Source of the DNA: Streptomyces sp. Go-475
GTDB lineage: Bacteria; Actinomycetota; Actinomycetes; Streptomycetales; Streptomycetaceae
DNA length: 64,000 nucleotides
Direction of reading: 5' to 3'
Assembly (NCBI RefSeq): GCF_003330845.1
Contig: NZ_CP026121.1
Location: 5,003,501 to 5,067,500 of the forward strand
A program made the position numbers and the translations under genes. The notes beneath the pieces are model-generated. The model was given only the letters and a program-made list of their open reading frames with translations, did no database searches and was not told the origin of the DNA. This document shows, one piece after another, positions 16,065-25,096 of this stretch. Position 1 is the first letter of the stretch; each line of letters opens with the position of its first letter.

Positions 16065-16738
16065 TCGCCGTCCGATCCTCCACTGGGTCGTGCCGCTCGG
16101 CGACCCGCCGGGCAACGCCTGGGGCGAGCAGGTCTGGGAGATCGTCTGGTACCTGCGGACGTACCTGTGGTTCGTGCTCCTCTCCCCGCTCCTGCTGCGG
16201 ATCTTCCGGCTCGAGCCCCTCCTCGTCCTGTCGGCGTCCCTGGCCCCGTTGCTGGTGTTCCGGTTCGCGTGGCAGCCGCCGGACGACCGGCTCGGTGCAC
16301 GCCGTCGTGGTGGGCGAAGCCGGGGAGCCAGCAGCACAGGAAGGTCGCCAGGTCCCACAGCGCGGGTACGGCACGTACGACCTCGACGAGAACCCGCTTG
16401 CGCAGGCCTTCTGGTCGGCGGGTTTCGTGACGCTGCTGATGTACGCGAAGGGCCGCTTCCCCCTCGCGGTGCCGGCGCGCCACCGGCGCCTCGACCGGAT
16501 CGTGACCGTCTTCAACGCGCGGGCCGTCACGATCTACCTCTGGCACGAGATCGCGTTCGTCCTCGCCGTACCGCTGATCGACCGGTTCTGGGAGGTGCCG
16601 GCCTTCGAGGCGTACCTGCCGCTGGACAGCCAGTGGTTCCTGTTCGGCGTGGGCTGGGTGCTGATCGCCGTGTTCGTGCTGCTGTGCGGATGGGTGGAGG
16701 ACGTGGCGGCACGGCGGAAGCCGAGGCTCCTGCCGTGA
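16065..16738 (+). pseudogene. Acyltransferase-3 family remnant, 5' truncated, frameshifted, with an inverted internal segment
   Basis: Frame one (to about 16300) reads [19 protein letters not shown] and membrane segments up to WQPPDDRLG. The sequence resumes in another frame from about 16368 with [19 protein letters not shown], then [19 protein letters not shown], to the stop at 16738. Between them, about 16296-16372, the minus strand encodes [20 protein letters not shown], which belongs to the same protein family but is inverted. The family consists of integral-membrane O-acyltransferases. The N-terminal half is missing, so the gene cannot be functional. Confidence 0.7.
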
Positions 16739-16761
16739 GGGCGTCCTGCAAGAATGGGCCC

Positions 16762-17457
16762 GTGACCCGCGCATCCCTGGACAAGCAGCCGCACGAAGTC
16801 GCCTCGATGTTCGACGACGTGGCGGAACGGTACGACCTGACCAACGACGTGCTGTCCCTCGGCCAGGACCGGCGATGGCGCAAGGAGGTCGCCAAGGCGG
16901 TCGACGCGCGCCCCGCGCAGAAGGTCCTCGACCTCGCGGCGGGCACGGGCACCTCCTCGCTGCCCTTCGCCCGCACCGGCGCCTACGTCGTCCCGTGCGA
17001 CTTCTCGCAGGGCATGCTCCAGGTCGGCAAGCAGCGGCAGCCCTGGCTGCCCTACACCGCCGGCGACGCGACGCGGCTGCCCTTCAAGGACGACACCTTC
17101 GACGCCGTCACCATCTCCTTCGGGCTGCGCAACGTGCAGGACACGGACGCCGCGCTGCGCGAGATGCACCGGGTGACCCGGCCCGGCGGGCGGATCGTGA
17201 TCTGCGAGTTCTCCCACCCGACGTGGGCGCCGTTCCGCACGGTCTACACCGAGTACCTGATGCGTGCCCTGCCGCCGGTCGCCCGGGCCGTCTCCTCCAA
17301 CCCCGACGCCTACGTCTACCTCGCCGAGTCCATCCGCGCCTGGCCCGACCAGCCCGCCCTGGCGGAGCGCCTGGGCAAGGCCGGCTGGTCGCGGGTGGCC
17401 TGGCGCAACCTGAGCGGCGGGATCGTGGCCCTGCACCGGGGCTTCAAGGACAGCTGA
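16762..17457 (+). CDS. menG: Demethylmenaquinone methyltransferase
   Basis: MenG/UbiE methylates demethylmenaquinone to menaquinone with SAM, the last ring modification. The 231-residue protein has the full family pattern: [20 protein letters not shown] at the start, [10 protein letters not shown] (SAM motif I), [34 protein letters not shown], and the C-terminal [14 protein letters not shown]. The GTG at 16762 follows an AAGAAT box by 6 bp, possibly a [15 protein letters not shown] just beyond the acyltransferase remnant. It is convergent with the PASTA gene, with 4 bp between stop codons. Confidence 0.96.
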   Translation: MTRASLDKQPHEVASMFDDVAERYDLTNDVLSLGQDRRWRKEVAKAVDARPAQKVLDLAAGTGTSSLPFARTGAYVVPCDFSQGMLQVGKQRQPWLPYTAGDATRLPFKDDTFDAVTISFGLRNVQDTDAALREMHRVTRPGGRIVICEFSHPTWAPFRTVYTEYLMRALPPVARAVSSNPDAYVYLAESIRAWPDQPALAERLGKAGWSRVAWRNLSGGIVALHRGFKDS

Positions 17458-17461
17458 GGCC

Positions 17462-17809
17462 TTACGGGGGGCTGAGGACCAGGTACGGGTCCCCCGGCTC
17501 GTCCAGCTCGCGCTGGAGTCCGCCCCTGGGCGGTCGCGGAACCCGCGGCTCGTGCACGCCTCCGCCGCCCTCGCCGGGGCCGAAGTCGAACCACACGTAG
17601 ACCATCGCGTCCCGCGGCACCTCGGCGCCGGGCTGCGGGTACTGGCGCACGACGTAGTCGACGACGGCGAGGTGGAAGTCGGGCCGGTCCGGCGCGGTGA
17701 GGGACAGGCCCCGCGCCCGGGCCGTCTCGCGCGCGTCGACGGCCATCAGACCGACCAGACGCGGTACGCGCACTTCGGGTGTCTTGCGGGATATGTGCAC
17801 AGATGTCAC
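17462..17809 (-). CDS. Single PASTA-domain protein
   Basis: The 115-residue product begins at GTG 17809. Residues about 13-78 (VRVPRLVGLMAVDARETA, VDYVVRQYPQPGAEVPRD) form one PASTA repeat, a module that in kinases and penicillin-binding proteins contacts peptidoglycan or beta-lactams. There is no signal peptide or membrane helix, so it appears cytoplasmic or non-classically located. The C-terminus is Gly/Pro-rich. The stop codon is 4 bp from that of menG. I recall the same neighbour in other Streptomyces, but its role is unknown. Confidence 0.8.
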   Translation of the reverse strand: MTSVHISRKTPEVRVPRLVGLMAVDARETARARGLSLTAPDRPDFHLAVVDYVVRQYPQPGAEVPRDAMVYVWFDFGPGEGGGGVHEPRVPRPPRGGLQRELDEPGDPYLVLSPP

Positions 17810-18016
17810 CCCCAGCGGTACAGGAAGGGTAACTCCCGCCCCGCACCGGCCGGAAGCGACAAGTGTCTTTCTGTGACAGTCGATTACCGTCCGTCACCGG
17901 CGAGTTCGGTGCGGAGAGGGGCAGCCCTTCAACCGGGTGATCGATGCCGCTGCATAGACTGCCCATGTCCTGTGCCCGGGCGGCACACCGATTCCGAACC
18001 TTGGGGAGATCCTGCC

Positions 18017-19309
18017 GTGAGTGTCGTGACCGAGCCCCTCTCCGAGAACACCGCCGACGTCATCGTCGTCGGCGCGGGGCCAGCCGGCTCCACCACCGCG
18101 TACCACCTCGCCAAGGCCGGACTCGACGTACTGCTCCTGGAGAAGACCGAGTTCCCGCGCGAGAAGGTCTGCGGCGACGGCCTCACCCCGCGCGCCGTCA
18201 AGCAACTCGTGGCGATGGGCATCGACATCTCTGAAGAGGCCGGCTGGCTGCGCAACAAGGGCCTCAGGATCATCGGCGGGGGAGTGCGCCTCCAGCTCGA
18301 CTGGCCGGATCTCGCCTCCTTCCCCGACTACGGCCTGGTCCGCAAGCGCGACGACTTCGACGAGCAGCTCGCCCGGCAGGCCCAGAAGGCAGGGGCCCGG
18401 CTGTTCGAGAAGTGCAACGTGGGCGCGCCGATCGTCGACGACCGCACCGGCCGCATCACCGGCGTGCACGCCAAGCTCGGCGAGGAGAAGCGCGCGGTCA
18501 CCTTCCACGCGCCGCTGGTCGTCGCCGCCGACGGCAACTCCACGCGGCTCTCCCTCGCGATGGGCCTGCACCGCCGCGAGGACCGCCCGATGGGCGTGGC
18601 GGTGCGCACGTACTTCACCAGCCCCCGTCACGAGGACGACTACCTGGAGTCCTGGCTCGAACTGTGGGACCGCCGCGGCCCCGTCGACCGTCTGCTGCCC
18701 GGCTACGGCTGGATCTTCGGCATGGGCGACGGCACCTCGAACGTCGGCCTGGGCGTGCTCAACACCTCCGAGTCCTTCAAGGAGCTGGACTGGCGCGAGG
18801 TGCTGAAGGCCTGGTGCGCGTCCATGCCGGAGGACTGGGGCTACACCCCCGACAACATGACCGGGCCCATCCGCGGCGCCGCGCTCCCCATGGCCTTCAA
18901 CCGCCAGCCCCACTACACCAAGGGCCTGCTGCTGGTCGGCGACGCCGGCGGCCTGGTGAACCCCTTCAACGGCGAGGGCATCGCCTACGCCATGGAATCC
19001 GGCCAGATCGCCGCCGACGTCATCGTCCAGGCCCACGCGCGCTCCACCCCGGCCGGCCGGGAGACGGCCCTCCAGCGCTACCCGCGCGTCCTGAAGGACA
19101 CGTACGGCGGTTACTACACGCTCGGCCGGGCCTTCGTGAAGCTCATCGGCAACCCGAAGGTCATGCAGATCGCCGCCCAGCGCGGCCTCACGCACCCGCT
19201 GCTGATGAAGTTCACGCTGAAGCTCCTCGCGAACCTCACCGACCCGACGGGCGGCGACGCGATGGACCGCATCATCAACGGCCTGAGCAAGGCGGCGCCG
19301 AAGGCCTGA
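18017..19309 (+). CDS. Geranylgeranyl reductase-family flavoprotein, probable menaquinone side-chain reductase
   Basis: The 430-residue FAD enzyme has GAGPAGS and LLLEKTEFPREKVCGDGLTP at the N-terminus, and LLVGDAGGLVNPFNGEGI, the second FAD motif, in the last third. This family reduces isoprenoid double bonds; mycobacterial MenJ saturates one unit of menaquinone. Placement between menG and nuo makes menaquinone side-chain reduction the likely role, though reduction of another polyprenoid cannot be excluded. The GTG at 18017 has GGGGAG upstream, and a TAGACT box at 17955-17960 may be its -10. It converges with the deformylase gene with no gap. Confidence 0.87.
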   Translation: MSVVTEPLSENTADVIVVGAGPAGSTTAYHLAKAGLDVLLLEKTEFPREKVCGDGLTPRAVKQLVAMGIDISEEAGWLRNKGLRIIGGGVRLQLDWPDLASFPDYGLVRKRDDFDEQLARQAQKAGARLFEKCNVGAPIVDDRTGRITGVHAKLGEEKRAVTFHAPLVVAADGNSTRLSLAMGLHRREDRPMGVAVRTYFTSPRHEDDYLESWLELWDRRGPVDRLLPGYGWIFGMGDGTSNVGLGVLNTSESFKELDWREVLKAWCASMPEDWGYTPDNMTGPIRGAALPMAFNRQPHYTKGLLLVGDAGGLVNPFNGEGIAYAMESGQIAADVIVQAHARSTPAGRETALQRYPRVLKDTYGGYYTLGRAFVKLIGNPKVMQIAAQRGLTHPLLMKFTLKLLANLTDPTGGDAMDRIINGLSKAAPKA

Positions 19310-19936
19310 TCAGCCGGTCAGGGCCTGGATGTTGGCGGCCCGGCGCGCGAGCACCGCCTCCCGCCGGTCCGCCATCTGCCGCAGCGCGTCCTTGCGTTCC
19401 CGCCCGGACAGCCGGTCAAGGTACACCTGCCCGTTCACATGGTCGGTCTCGTGGGCCAGGCAGCGGGCGAAGTACCCCGTGCCCTCGATCACGAGCGGCT
19501 CGCCGTCCCGGTCGTACCCGCGCACCACCGCCCGGTCCGGACGCGGTACGCCCATGGTCGCGCCCGGCACCGACAGGCAGCCCTCCGCTTCGTCGAGGAG
19601 CCTCCTGCGCGAGGCGTCGAGCGGCTCCAGGACCGGGTTGACGACGTGCCCGACATGGCGCACCCCGTCGTCGTCCGGGCAGTCGTACACGAACAGCCGC
19701 AGATCGACCCCGACCTGGTTGGCCGCGAGTCCGGCCCCGTCCGCGATGTACATGGTCAGGAACATGTCGTCGATGAGCGCGGCGAGGTCCGGCCCGAACT
19801 CGGTGACGTCCCGGCACGGCTTGTGCAGGACCTCCTCGCCGACCTCGGTGATCCGCCGCACCTTCCCGTTCCGGGCCTCGGGCGCGCGCCGCGGATACGA
19901 GTCGACGGGCCGTCCCTGCACGAAGACACTCGGCAT
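19310..19936 (-). CDS. def: Peptide deformylase
   Basis: Peptide deformylase removes the formyl group from nascent proteins. All three metal-site motifs are present: GAGLAANQ (67-74), EGCLS (118-122, Cys120 ligand) and HETDH (162-166). The 208-residue length includes a 26-residue N-terminal extension before the catalytic fold, as in actinobacterial paralogues. ATG 19936 is chosen for GGAGAGACGG upstream. The stop codon directly abuts that of the reductase gene. Streptomyces usually hold several def genes, and whether this is the housekeeping one cannot be said. Confidence 0.95.
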   Translation of the reverse strand: MPSVFVQGRPVDSYPRRAPEARNGKVRRITEVGEEVLHKPCRDVTEFGPDLAALIDDMFLTMYIADGAGLAANQVGVDLRLFVYDCPDDDGVRHVGHVVNPVLEPLDASRRRLLDEAEGCLSVPGATMGVPRPDRAVVRGYDRDGEPLVIEGTGYFARCLAHETDHVNGQVYLDRLSGRERKDALRQMADRREAVLARRAANIQALTG

Positions 19937-20026
19937 CTGCCGTCTCTCCTTGTGTGGGTGAGGATGCTGAGGGTGGCGGGAAGCCGACTTCCGGCACCGG
20001 GAGTCCCTCTCCACCCTCCGGAACTC

Positions 20027-20345
20027 ATGACAACAGAACACGCCCGGCAGTCCCAGGGGCGGTCCGGCCACACGCGCAGACGCTTCCTCGCCGCGACCGG
20101 GGGAGCGTTCGGAGCTCGCCGAGCGCGCCTACGCCGTCGCGCCGATGGAGGACGCCAACGAGTCCGCGCGACACGCCGTCAACGCGCTGCTCGATGCGGA
20201 CGATTCGGACACCGAGCGCTGTCTGCCGGGACTGGGAGCTGCACCGGCCGCCGGAGCTGGAGCCCCTGAAGCGCGTCGACGAACTGCGGTACCGGCTGGG
20301 GCTGCCGAAGACGACCGACCTCGGCTGGAGGCCGTGTGGCTCTGA
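20027..20345 (+). pseudogene. Collapsed Tat-signal flavoprotein (amine-oxidase/hydroxysqualene-dehydroxylase-like) remnant
   Basis: From ATG 20027 the frame gives a Tat signal ([17 protein letters not shown]). At about 20105 it runs straight into sequence that in a different frame reads [20 protein letters not shown] and HAVNALLDADD. A third frame then reads RDWELHRPPELEPLKRVDEL and RYRLGLPK. These resemble only the extreme C-terminus of FAD-dependent amine-oxidase-like enzymes. The FAD domain and most of the protein are missing, so N- and C-termini were joined by a large internal deletion plus frameshifts. The family name is from memory and less certain than the collapse itself. Confidence 0.5.
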
Positions 20346-20475
20346 GGGGGACGTGAGGGCCCCGGGGGGTCTGAGGGAGCCCTGGGGCCCTGAGGGGCTC
20401 CAGGCGGGCCCGGAGGGCGTCCTGGACGGCCGGGAGGATCCCACGGACCGTCGGGAGGACCCCCGGACGGTCGGG

Positions 20476-20506
20476 AGGGCCGTTGCCCCCGAGCGGCAGC
20501 GGCCCT
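20476..20506. terminator. Hairpin between the flavoprotein remnant and the NlpC/P60 gene
   Basis: Arms AGGGCCGTTGC (20476-20486) and GCAGCGGCCCT (20496-20506) pair over 11 bp with one G-U pair (plus-strand RNA). It lies 37 bp beyond the leftward NlpC stop and could end that transcript. The stretch 20346-20475 holds GC-rich text with GGGAGG repeats and no gene. Confidence 0.5.
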
Positions 20507-20543
20507 CTTGCCCGTTATGTGTGTATGCGGTGCGTACGCGACG

Positions 20544-21347
20544 TCAGAGGACGCGCACCGCGCCCGACGCCGGGTAGCCCGACAGGTCCTGGATGACGAC
20601 GCCCTTGGAGGGGTTGGCCGCGTCCAGGTACTGGCCGTTCCCGATGTAGACGCCCACGTGGTACGCGGAGCCCTTGCCGCCCCAGTACAGGATGTCGCCG
20701 ACCTGGATGCTGGACAGCGGGACGTCCGTGCCGGCCATCGACTGGTCCTGCGAGACGCGCGGCAGGTCCACACCCACCTGCTTGTACGCGGCCTGCACGA
20801 GGGAGGAACAGTCCCAGGCGTTGGGACCGGTGGCGCCCATGACGTAGGCGTCGCCCAGCTGGGCCTTCAGGAACGAGATGACCGTCGCGACGCTGCCGCT
20901 GGCGGGCGCCGACACCGACGCCGAGGCGGACGCGGACGCGGACAGGGTGGCACGCTCGGCGCTGCGGGTGGCGCGCTCGGCGGCGGCCTTGCGGGCGGCC
21001 TCGGCGGCCTTCTTCTTCGCCTCCGCCTTCTTCTTCGCCTCGGCGAGGTCCTTCTTGGCCTCCGCGGCGGCCTTGGCGGCGGCGGCGTCACGCTCTGCGC
21101 GCAGCTCGTAGTTCGCGGCGGCCTGCTGCGTGGCGGCCGCGGACTCGGCGACCTGGGCGGACATGTCCGCCGTCAGGGTGGGCAGTTCGATGGTCTGCGT
21201 CACCGGTTCGGCGGCGTTCGCCGAGGCCGACGCACCCGCCGCTGCCATGCTGAGAACGCCACCGGCAACTCCGGCACGCATGGCGATCGTCGAGGTCGCG
21301 CTGCGGCGGGGCTTCCGGTGGCTGCGTATGTGAGCGGTGTGGGACAT
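20544..21347 (-). CDS. Secreted NlpC/P60 peptidoglycan endopeptidase
   Basis: The 267-residue exported hydrolase cuts stem peptides of peptidoglycan. It has a signal region (about 15-45, ending ASANAAEP), an Ala/Lys coiled coil (about 63-133), a Ser/Ala linker, and a C-terminal NlpC/P60 domain. The catalytic Cys180 is in WDCSSL and His230 in YHVGVYIG. ATG 21347 places the signal at the N-terminus; an upstream ATG at 21404 would add 19 residues. It is divergent from nuoA across a long regulatory gap. I looked for a c-di-AMP riboswitch upstream and saw none. Confidence 0.92.
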   Translation of the reverse strand: MSHTAHIRSHRKPRRSATSTIAMRAGVAGGVLSMAAAGASASANAAEPVTQTIELPTLTADMSAQVAESAAATQQAAANYELRAERDAAAAKAAAEAKKDLAEAKKKAEAKKKAAEAARKAAAERATRSAERATLSASASASASVSAPASGSVATVISFLKAQLGDAYVMGATGPNAWDCSSLVQAAYKQVGVDLPRVSQDQSMAGTDVPLSSIQVGDILYWGGKGSAYHVGVYIGNGQYLDAANPSKGVVIQDLSGYPASGAVRVL

Positions 21348-21668
21348 GGGAACAACCGGTACCAGGGGCTCCTTCATATCTTCAAGAAACGTGTGCTGCG
21401 CCACAGTTGTTCAACCGGGCCCCCAAAACCCCCGAACGAGGCCCTTTATTGACGCCGTAACGGACATTGCGGGCGCGGCGTAACCGGCCTGTGATCACGG
21501 TGTTTGATCAATACGCCCGAATTGCCCCGCGCCTACCACTGGTTGCGTTGATTGGCCAAGCCCCGTTCTCATGCGCCTCTCATCCATGTGATGGAGGTCA
21601 CGGAACGGTTGCCGCGACGGTCGCGTCCCGGCGCGTAGATCACGGCCGGGTCACGACCTCGCGAAGAT

Positions 21669-21692
21669 CGTGAACGCGTGCACGCGTTCACG
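21669..21692. promoter_or_regulatory. Perfect 24-bp palindrome with GTGAACG half-sites
   Basis: CGTGAACGCGTG (21669-21680) is followed by its exact reverse complement (21681-21692). Two more related half-sites follow in everted order, TTTCACAC (about 21698-21705) and TGTGAACG (about 21717-21724). It is an obvious operator candidate; the protein is unknown. The half-site equals that of Rex operators, but the spacing is 8 bp longer. Confidence 0.6.
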
Positions 21693-21988
21693 CCCCGTTT
21701 CACACGCCCCCTGGGGTGTGAACGCGCCTCTATCAAGAGATCGAGTCCAGCACCAATTTGCATGCAAGGGAACCCTCTTGATATTGAGACGCGCCCTCCG
21801 TCCACCCTCCTGCCTGCGCCGACGAGCCAAAATGTCACCTCTGGTGATCACTCGGACGCTTCGGGTGTGAAGATCACCGCTCATCCGACTTCATGATCGA
21901 TCGTCAGGTGGTGGAGATCACAAAGCTTGTGCAATACCCCGTGTCGCAGATCACAGAGCGTCGGGCATAAGATGCACGCGGTTGGGCT

Positions 21989-22004
21989 TGTGACCTGCTT
22001 CACA
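21989..22004 (+). promoter_or_regulatory. Rex- or Crp-like operator upstream of nuoA
   Basis: TGTGACCTGCTTCACA is a TGTGA-N6-TCACA dyad. It differs from the Rex consensus TGTGAACGCGTTCACA only in the centre and also fits the Crp consensus. It lies 109 bp before the nuoA start and 16 bp after a TAAGAT -10-like box, suiting repression by a redox sensor when NADH is low. Confidence 0.5.
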
Positions 22005-22112
22005 TGTTCCCGATCTTCGCCGGGGCGGGCGGGGTTCGGGTGACGGGTGGGGCGGATGTGAGCCCGATGCAAACCGCCAGCAGTCAGTGCCGACTGAGAG
22101 GAGCGAGGAGCG

Positions 22113-22472
22113 GTGAACGCTTATGCGCCCATCCTCGTACTGGGAGCCCTCGGGGCAGGCTTTGCGATCTTCTCCGTGGTCATGGCCACGTTGATCGGGC
22201 CCAAGCGGTACAACCGGGCCAAGCTCGAGGCCTACGAGTGCGGTATCGAGCCGACCCCCACGCCGGCCGGCGGCGGGCGCTTCCCCATCAAGTACTACCT
22301 GACGGCGATGCTCTTCATCATCTTCGATATCGAGATCGTCTTCCTCTACCCCTGGGCCGTCACCTTCGACGCCCTGGGGATTTTCGGGCTCGTGGAGATG
22401 CTGCTCTTCGTGCTCACCGTCTTCGTCGCGTACGCGTACGTGTGGCGGCGCGGCGGCCTGGAATGGGACTGA
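22113..22472 (+). CDS. nuoA: NADH-quinone oxidoreductase subunit A
   Basis: The 119-residue membrane subunit of complex I has three helices and the signatures [11 protein letters not shown] and [20 protein letters not shown], which line the quinone-channel entrance next to NuoH. The GTG at 22113 follows GAGGAGCGAGGAG. It heads a 14-gene operon running to 38193 and is preceded by the Rex/Crp-like dyad. The next gene starts 13 bp downstream. Confidence 0.98.
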   Translation: MNAYAPILVLGALGAGFAIFSVVMATLIGPKRYNRAKLEAYECGIEPTPTPAGGGRFPIKYYLTAMLFIIFDIEIVFLYPWAVTFDALGIFGLVEMLLFVLTVFVAYAYVWRRGGLEWD

Positions 22473-22485
22473 GGGGCCACTAGTC

Positions 22486-23036
<551 letters not shown>

Positions 23037-23040
<4 letters not shown>

Positions 23041-23777
23041 GCGACGCGAACGGCAACGGGGTCAACCCCGAGAAGGACCTGTCGGCCTCCAACCTCCCCG
23101 GCCAGCGCGGCCAGGGCGGCGAGGAGATCCGCGTCCAGCGCGGCATGTTCGGCGCGAACAACGGCGGCGACACCTCCGGCTACGGCGGCCTGGTCCGCTC
23201 GGTCCGGCTCCCGGGACCGGCGAACCGCCCCTACGGCGGCTGGTTCGACGAGGTCGCCGACGAACTGGAGGGCGCCCTGGAGGAACAGGGACTGCTCCCC
23301 GAGAACGCCATCGAGAAGACGGTCGTCGACCGCGACGAGCTGACCTTCCACATCGAGCGCGAGCACCTGGTCCGCGTCGCCCGCACCCTGCGCGACGACC
23401 CGGCCCTGCGCTTCGAGCTGTGCACCGGCGTCAGCGGCGTCCACTACCCGAACGACAAGGGGCGCGAGCTGCACGCCGTCTACCACCTGCGCTCGATCAC
23501 CCACAACCGGGTGATCCGCCTGGAGGTCAGCGCCCCCGACAGCGACCCGCACATCCCGTCGCTGTTCGAGGTCTATCCGACGAACGACTGGCACGAGCGC
23601 GAGACGTACGACTTCTTCGGCATCGTCTTCGACGGCCACCCCGCCCTGACGCGGATCATGATGCCGGACGACTGGCAGGGCTTTCCGCAGCGCAAGGACT
23701 ACCCCCTCGGCGGCATCCCCGTCGAGTACAAGGGCGCCCAGATCCCGGCTCCGGACCAGCGGAGGTCGTACTCATGA
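23037..23777 (+). CDS. nuoC: NADH-quinone oxidoreductase subunit C
   Basis: The 246-residue product is the 30-kDa subunit that clasps NuoD in the hydrophilic arm. The conserved end [19 protein letters not shown] and [11 protein letters not shown] is intact. About 55 N-terminal residues rich in Gly/Asn (up to [13 protein letters not shown]) precede the fold, an extension I associate with actinobacteria. The GTG at 23037 overlaps the nuoB stop; the stop overlaps the nuoD ATG by 4 bp. Confidence 0.97.
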
Positions 23778-25096
23778 GCACTTCCCACGCCTCCCCTCGG
23801 GAGACCACCGAGGGCACCGTGTACACGGTCACCGGCGGCGACTGGGACGAGGTCGTCCAGTCCGCGGCCCGGGCCGACGACGAGCGCATCGTCGTCAACA
23901 TGGGCCCGCAGCACCCGTCCACGCACGGCGTGCTCCGCCTGATCCTGGAGATCGAGGGCGAGACCGTCACCGAGGCCCGCTGCGGCATCGGTTATCTGCA
24001 CACCGGCATCGAGAAGAACCTCGAGTACCGGACGTGGACGCAGGGCACCACGTTCGTGACGCGCATGGACTACCTGACGCCGTTCTTCAACGAGACGGCG
24101 TACTGCCTCGGCGTCGAGAAGCTCCTCGGCATCGAGGACCAGATCCCGGACCGCGCCTCGATCATCCGCGTGCTCCTGATGGAGCTGAACCGCCTCTCCT
24201 CGCACCTGGTGTGCATCGCCACCGGCGGCATGGAGCTCGGCGCCACGACGATCATGATCTACGGATTCCGTGATCGTGAACTCATTCTCGACATCTACGA
24301 GCTGATCACCGGCCTGCGGATGAACCACGCGTACATCCGCCCCGGCGGCCTCGCCCAGGACCTGCCGCCCGGCGCCGTGGACCAGATCCGCGAGTTCGTG
24401 AAGAAGATGAAGAAGAACCTCCCGGAGTACGACAAGCTCGCCACCGGGAACCCCATCTTCAAGGCCCGCATGCAGGACATCGGCTACCTCGACCTGGCCG
24501 GCTGCATGGCCCTCGGCGCCACCGGCCCGATCCTGCGCTCCACCGGCCTGCCGCACGACCTGCGCAAGGCCCAGCCGTACTGCGGCTACGAGACGTACGA
24601 CTTCGACGTCCCGACCGCCGACACCTGCGACGCCTACGGCCGCTTCCTGATCCGGCTGGAGGAGATGCGCCAGTCGCTCAGGATCATCGAGCAGTGCCTG
24701 GACCGGCTGCAGCCCGGCCCGGTCATGGTCGCCGACAAGAAGATCGCCTGGCCGGCCCAGCTCGCCCTGGGACCGGACGGGCTCGGCAACTCCCTCGACC
24801 ACATCAAGAAGATCATGGGCACCTCCATGGAGGCCCTGATCCACCACTTCAAGCTGGTCACCGAGGGCTTCCGCGTCCCGCCGGGACAGGCGTACACGGC
24901 GGTCGAGTCGCCGAAGGGCGAGCTCGGGGTGCACGTCGTGTCCGACGGCGGCACCCGCCCCTACCGGGTCCACTTCCGCGACCCGTCCTTCACCAACCTG
25001 CAGGCCATGGCGGCGATGTGCGAAGGCGGCCAGGTCGCCGACGTCATCGTCGCCGTCGCGTCCATCGACCCCGTGATGGGAGGCGTCGACCGGTGA
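23774..25096 (+). CDS. nuoD: NADH-quinone oxidoreductase subunit D
   Basis: The 440-residue 49-kDa subunit forms the quinone-binding pocket with NuoB. Family signatures [25 protein letters not shown] and [10 protein letters not shown] are present, including the pocket His in HPSTHG, and the C-terminus DPVMGGVDR is the normal end. The ATG overlaps nuoC by 4 bp and its TGA overlaps the nuoE GTG, consistent with translational coupling. Confidence 0.98.
   Translation: MSTSHASPRETTEGTVYTVTGGDWDEVVQSAARADDERIVVNMGPQHPSTHGVLRLILEIEGETVTEARCGIGYLHTGIEKNLEYRTWTQGTTFVTRMDYLTPFFNETAYCLGVEKLLGIEDQIPDRASIIRVLLMELNRLSSHLVCIATGGMELGATTIMIYGFRDRELILDIYELITGLRMNHAYIRPGGLAQDLPPGAVDQIREFVKKMKKNLPEYDKLATGNPIFKARMQDIGYLDLAGCMALGATGPILRSTGLPHDLRKAQPYCGYETYDFDVPTADTCDAYGRFLIRLEEMRQSLRIIEQCLDRLQPGPVMVADKKIAWPAQLALGPDGLGNSLDHIKKIMGTSMEALIHHFKLVTEGFRVPPGQAYTAVESPKGELGVHVVSDGGTRPYRVHFRDPSFTNLQAMAAMCEGGQVADVIVAVASIDPVMGGVDR

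Larger units (their letters stand above)
21348..22112. promoter_or_regulatory. Long divergent regulatory region between the NlpC gene and nuoA
   Basis: These 765 bp contain no gene but several symmetric motifs: GTGATCAC at 21490-21497 and 21843-21850, AGATCAC repeats at about 21871, 21915 and 21948, a 24-bp palindrome at 21669-21692, and a dyad TGTGA-N6-TCACA at 21989-22004. TAAGAT (21968-21973) could be a nuo -10 box just upstream of that dyad. GC content drops visibly here. The density of motifs suggests multi-factor control of the respiratory operon. Confidence 0.6.

Noticed and set aside
15989..16774. Minus-strand gene opposite the acyltransferase remnant
   Set aside because: Only the short inverted piece at 16296-16372 and the chitinase end look coding; the rest is antisense noise.
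21348..21660. c-di-AMP riboswitch upstream of the NlpC/P60 gene
   Set aside because: Expected for this gene type, but the conserved blocks seen at 63640-63833 are not present here on the proper strand.
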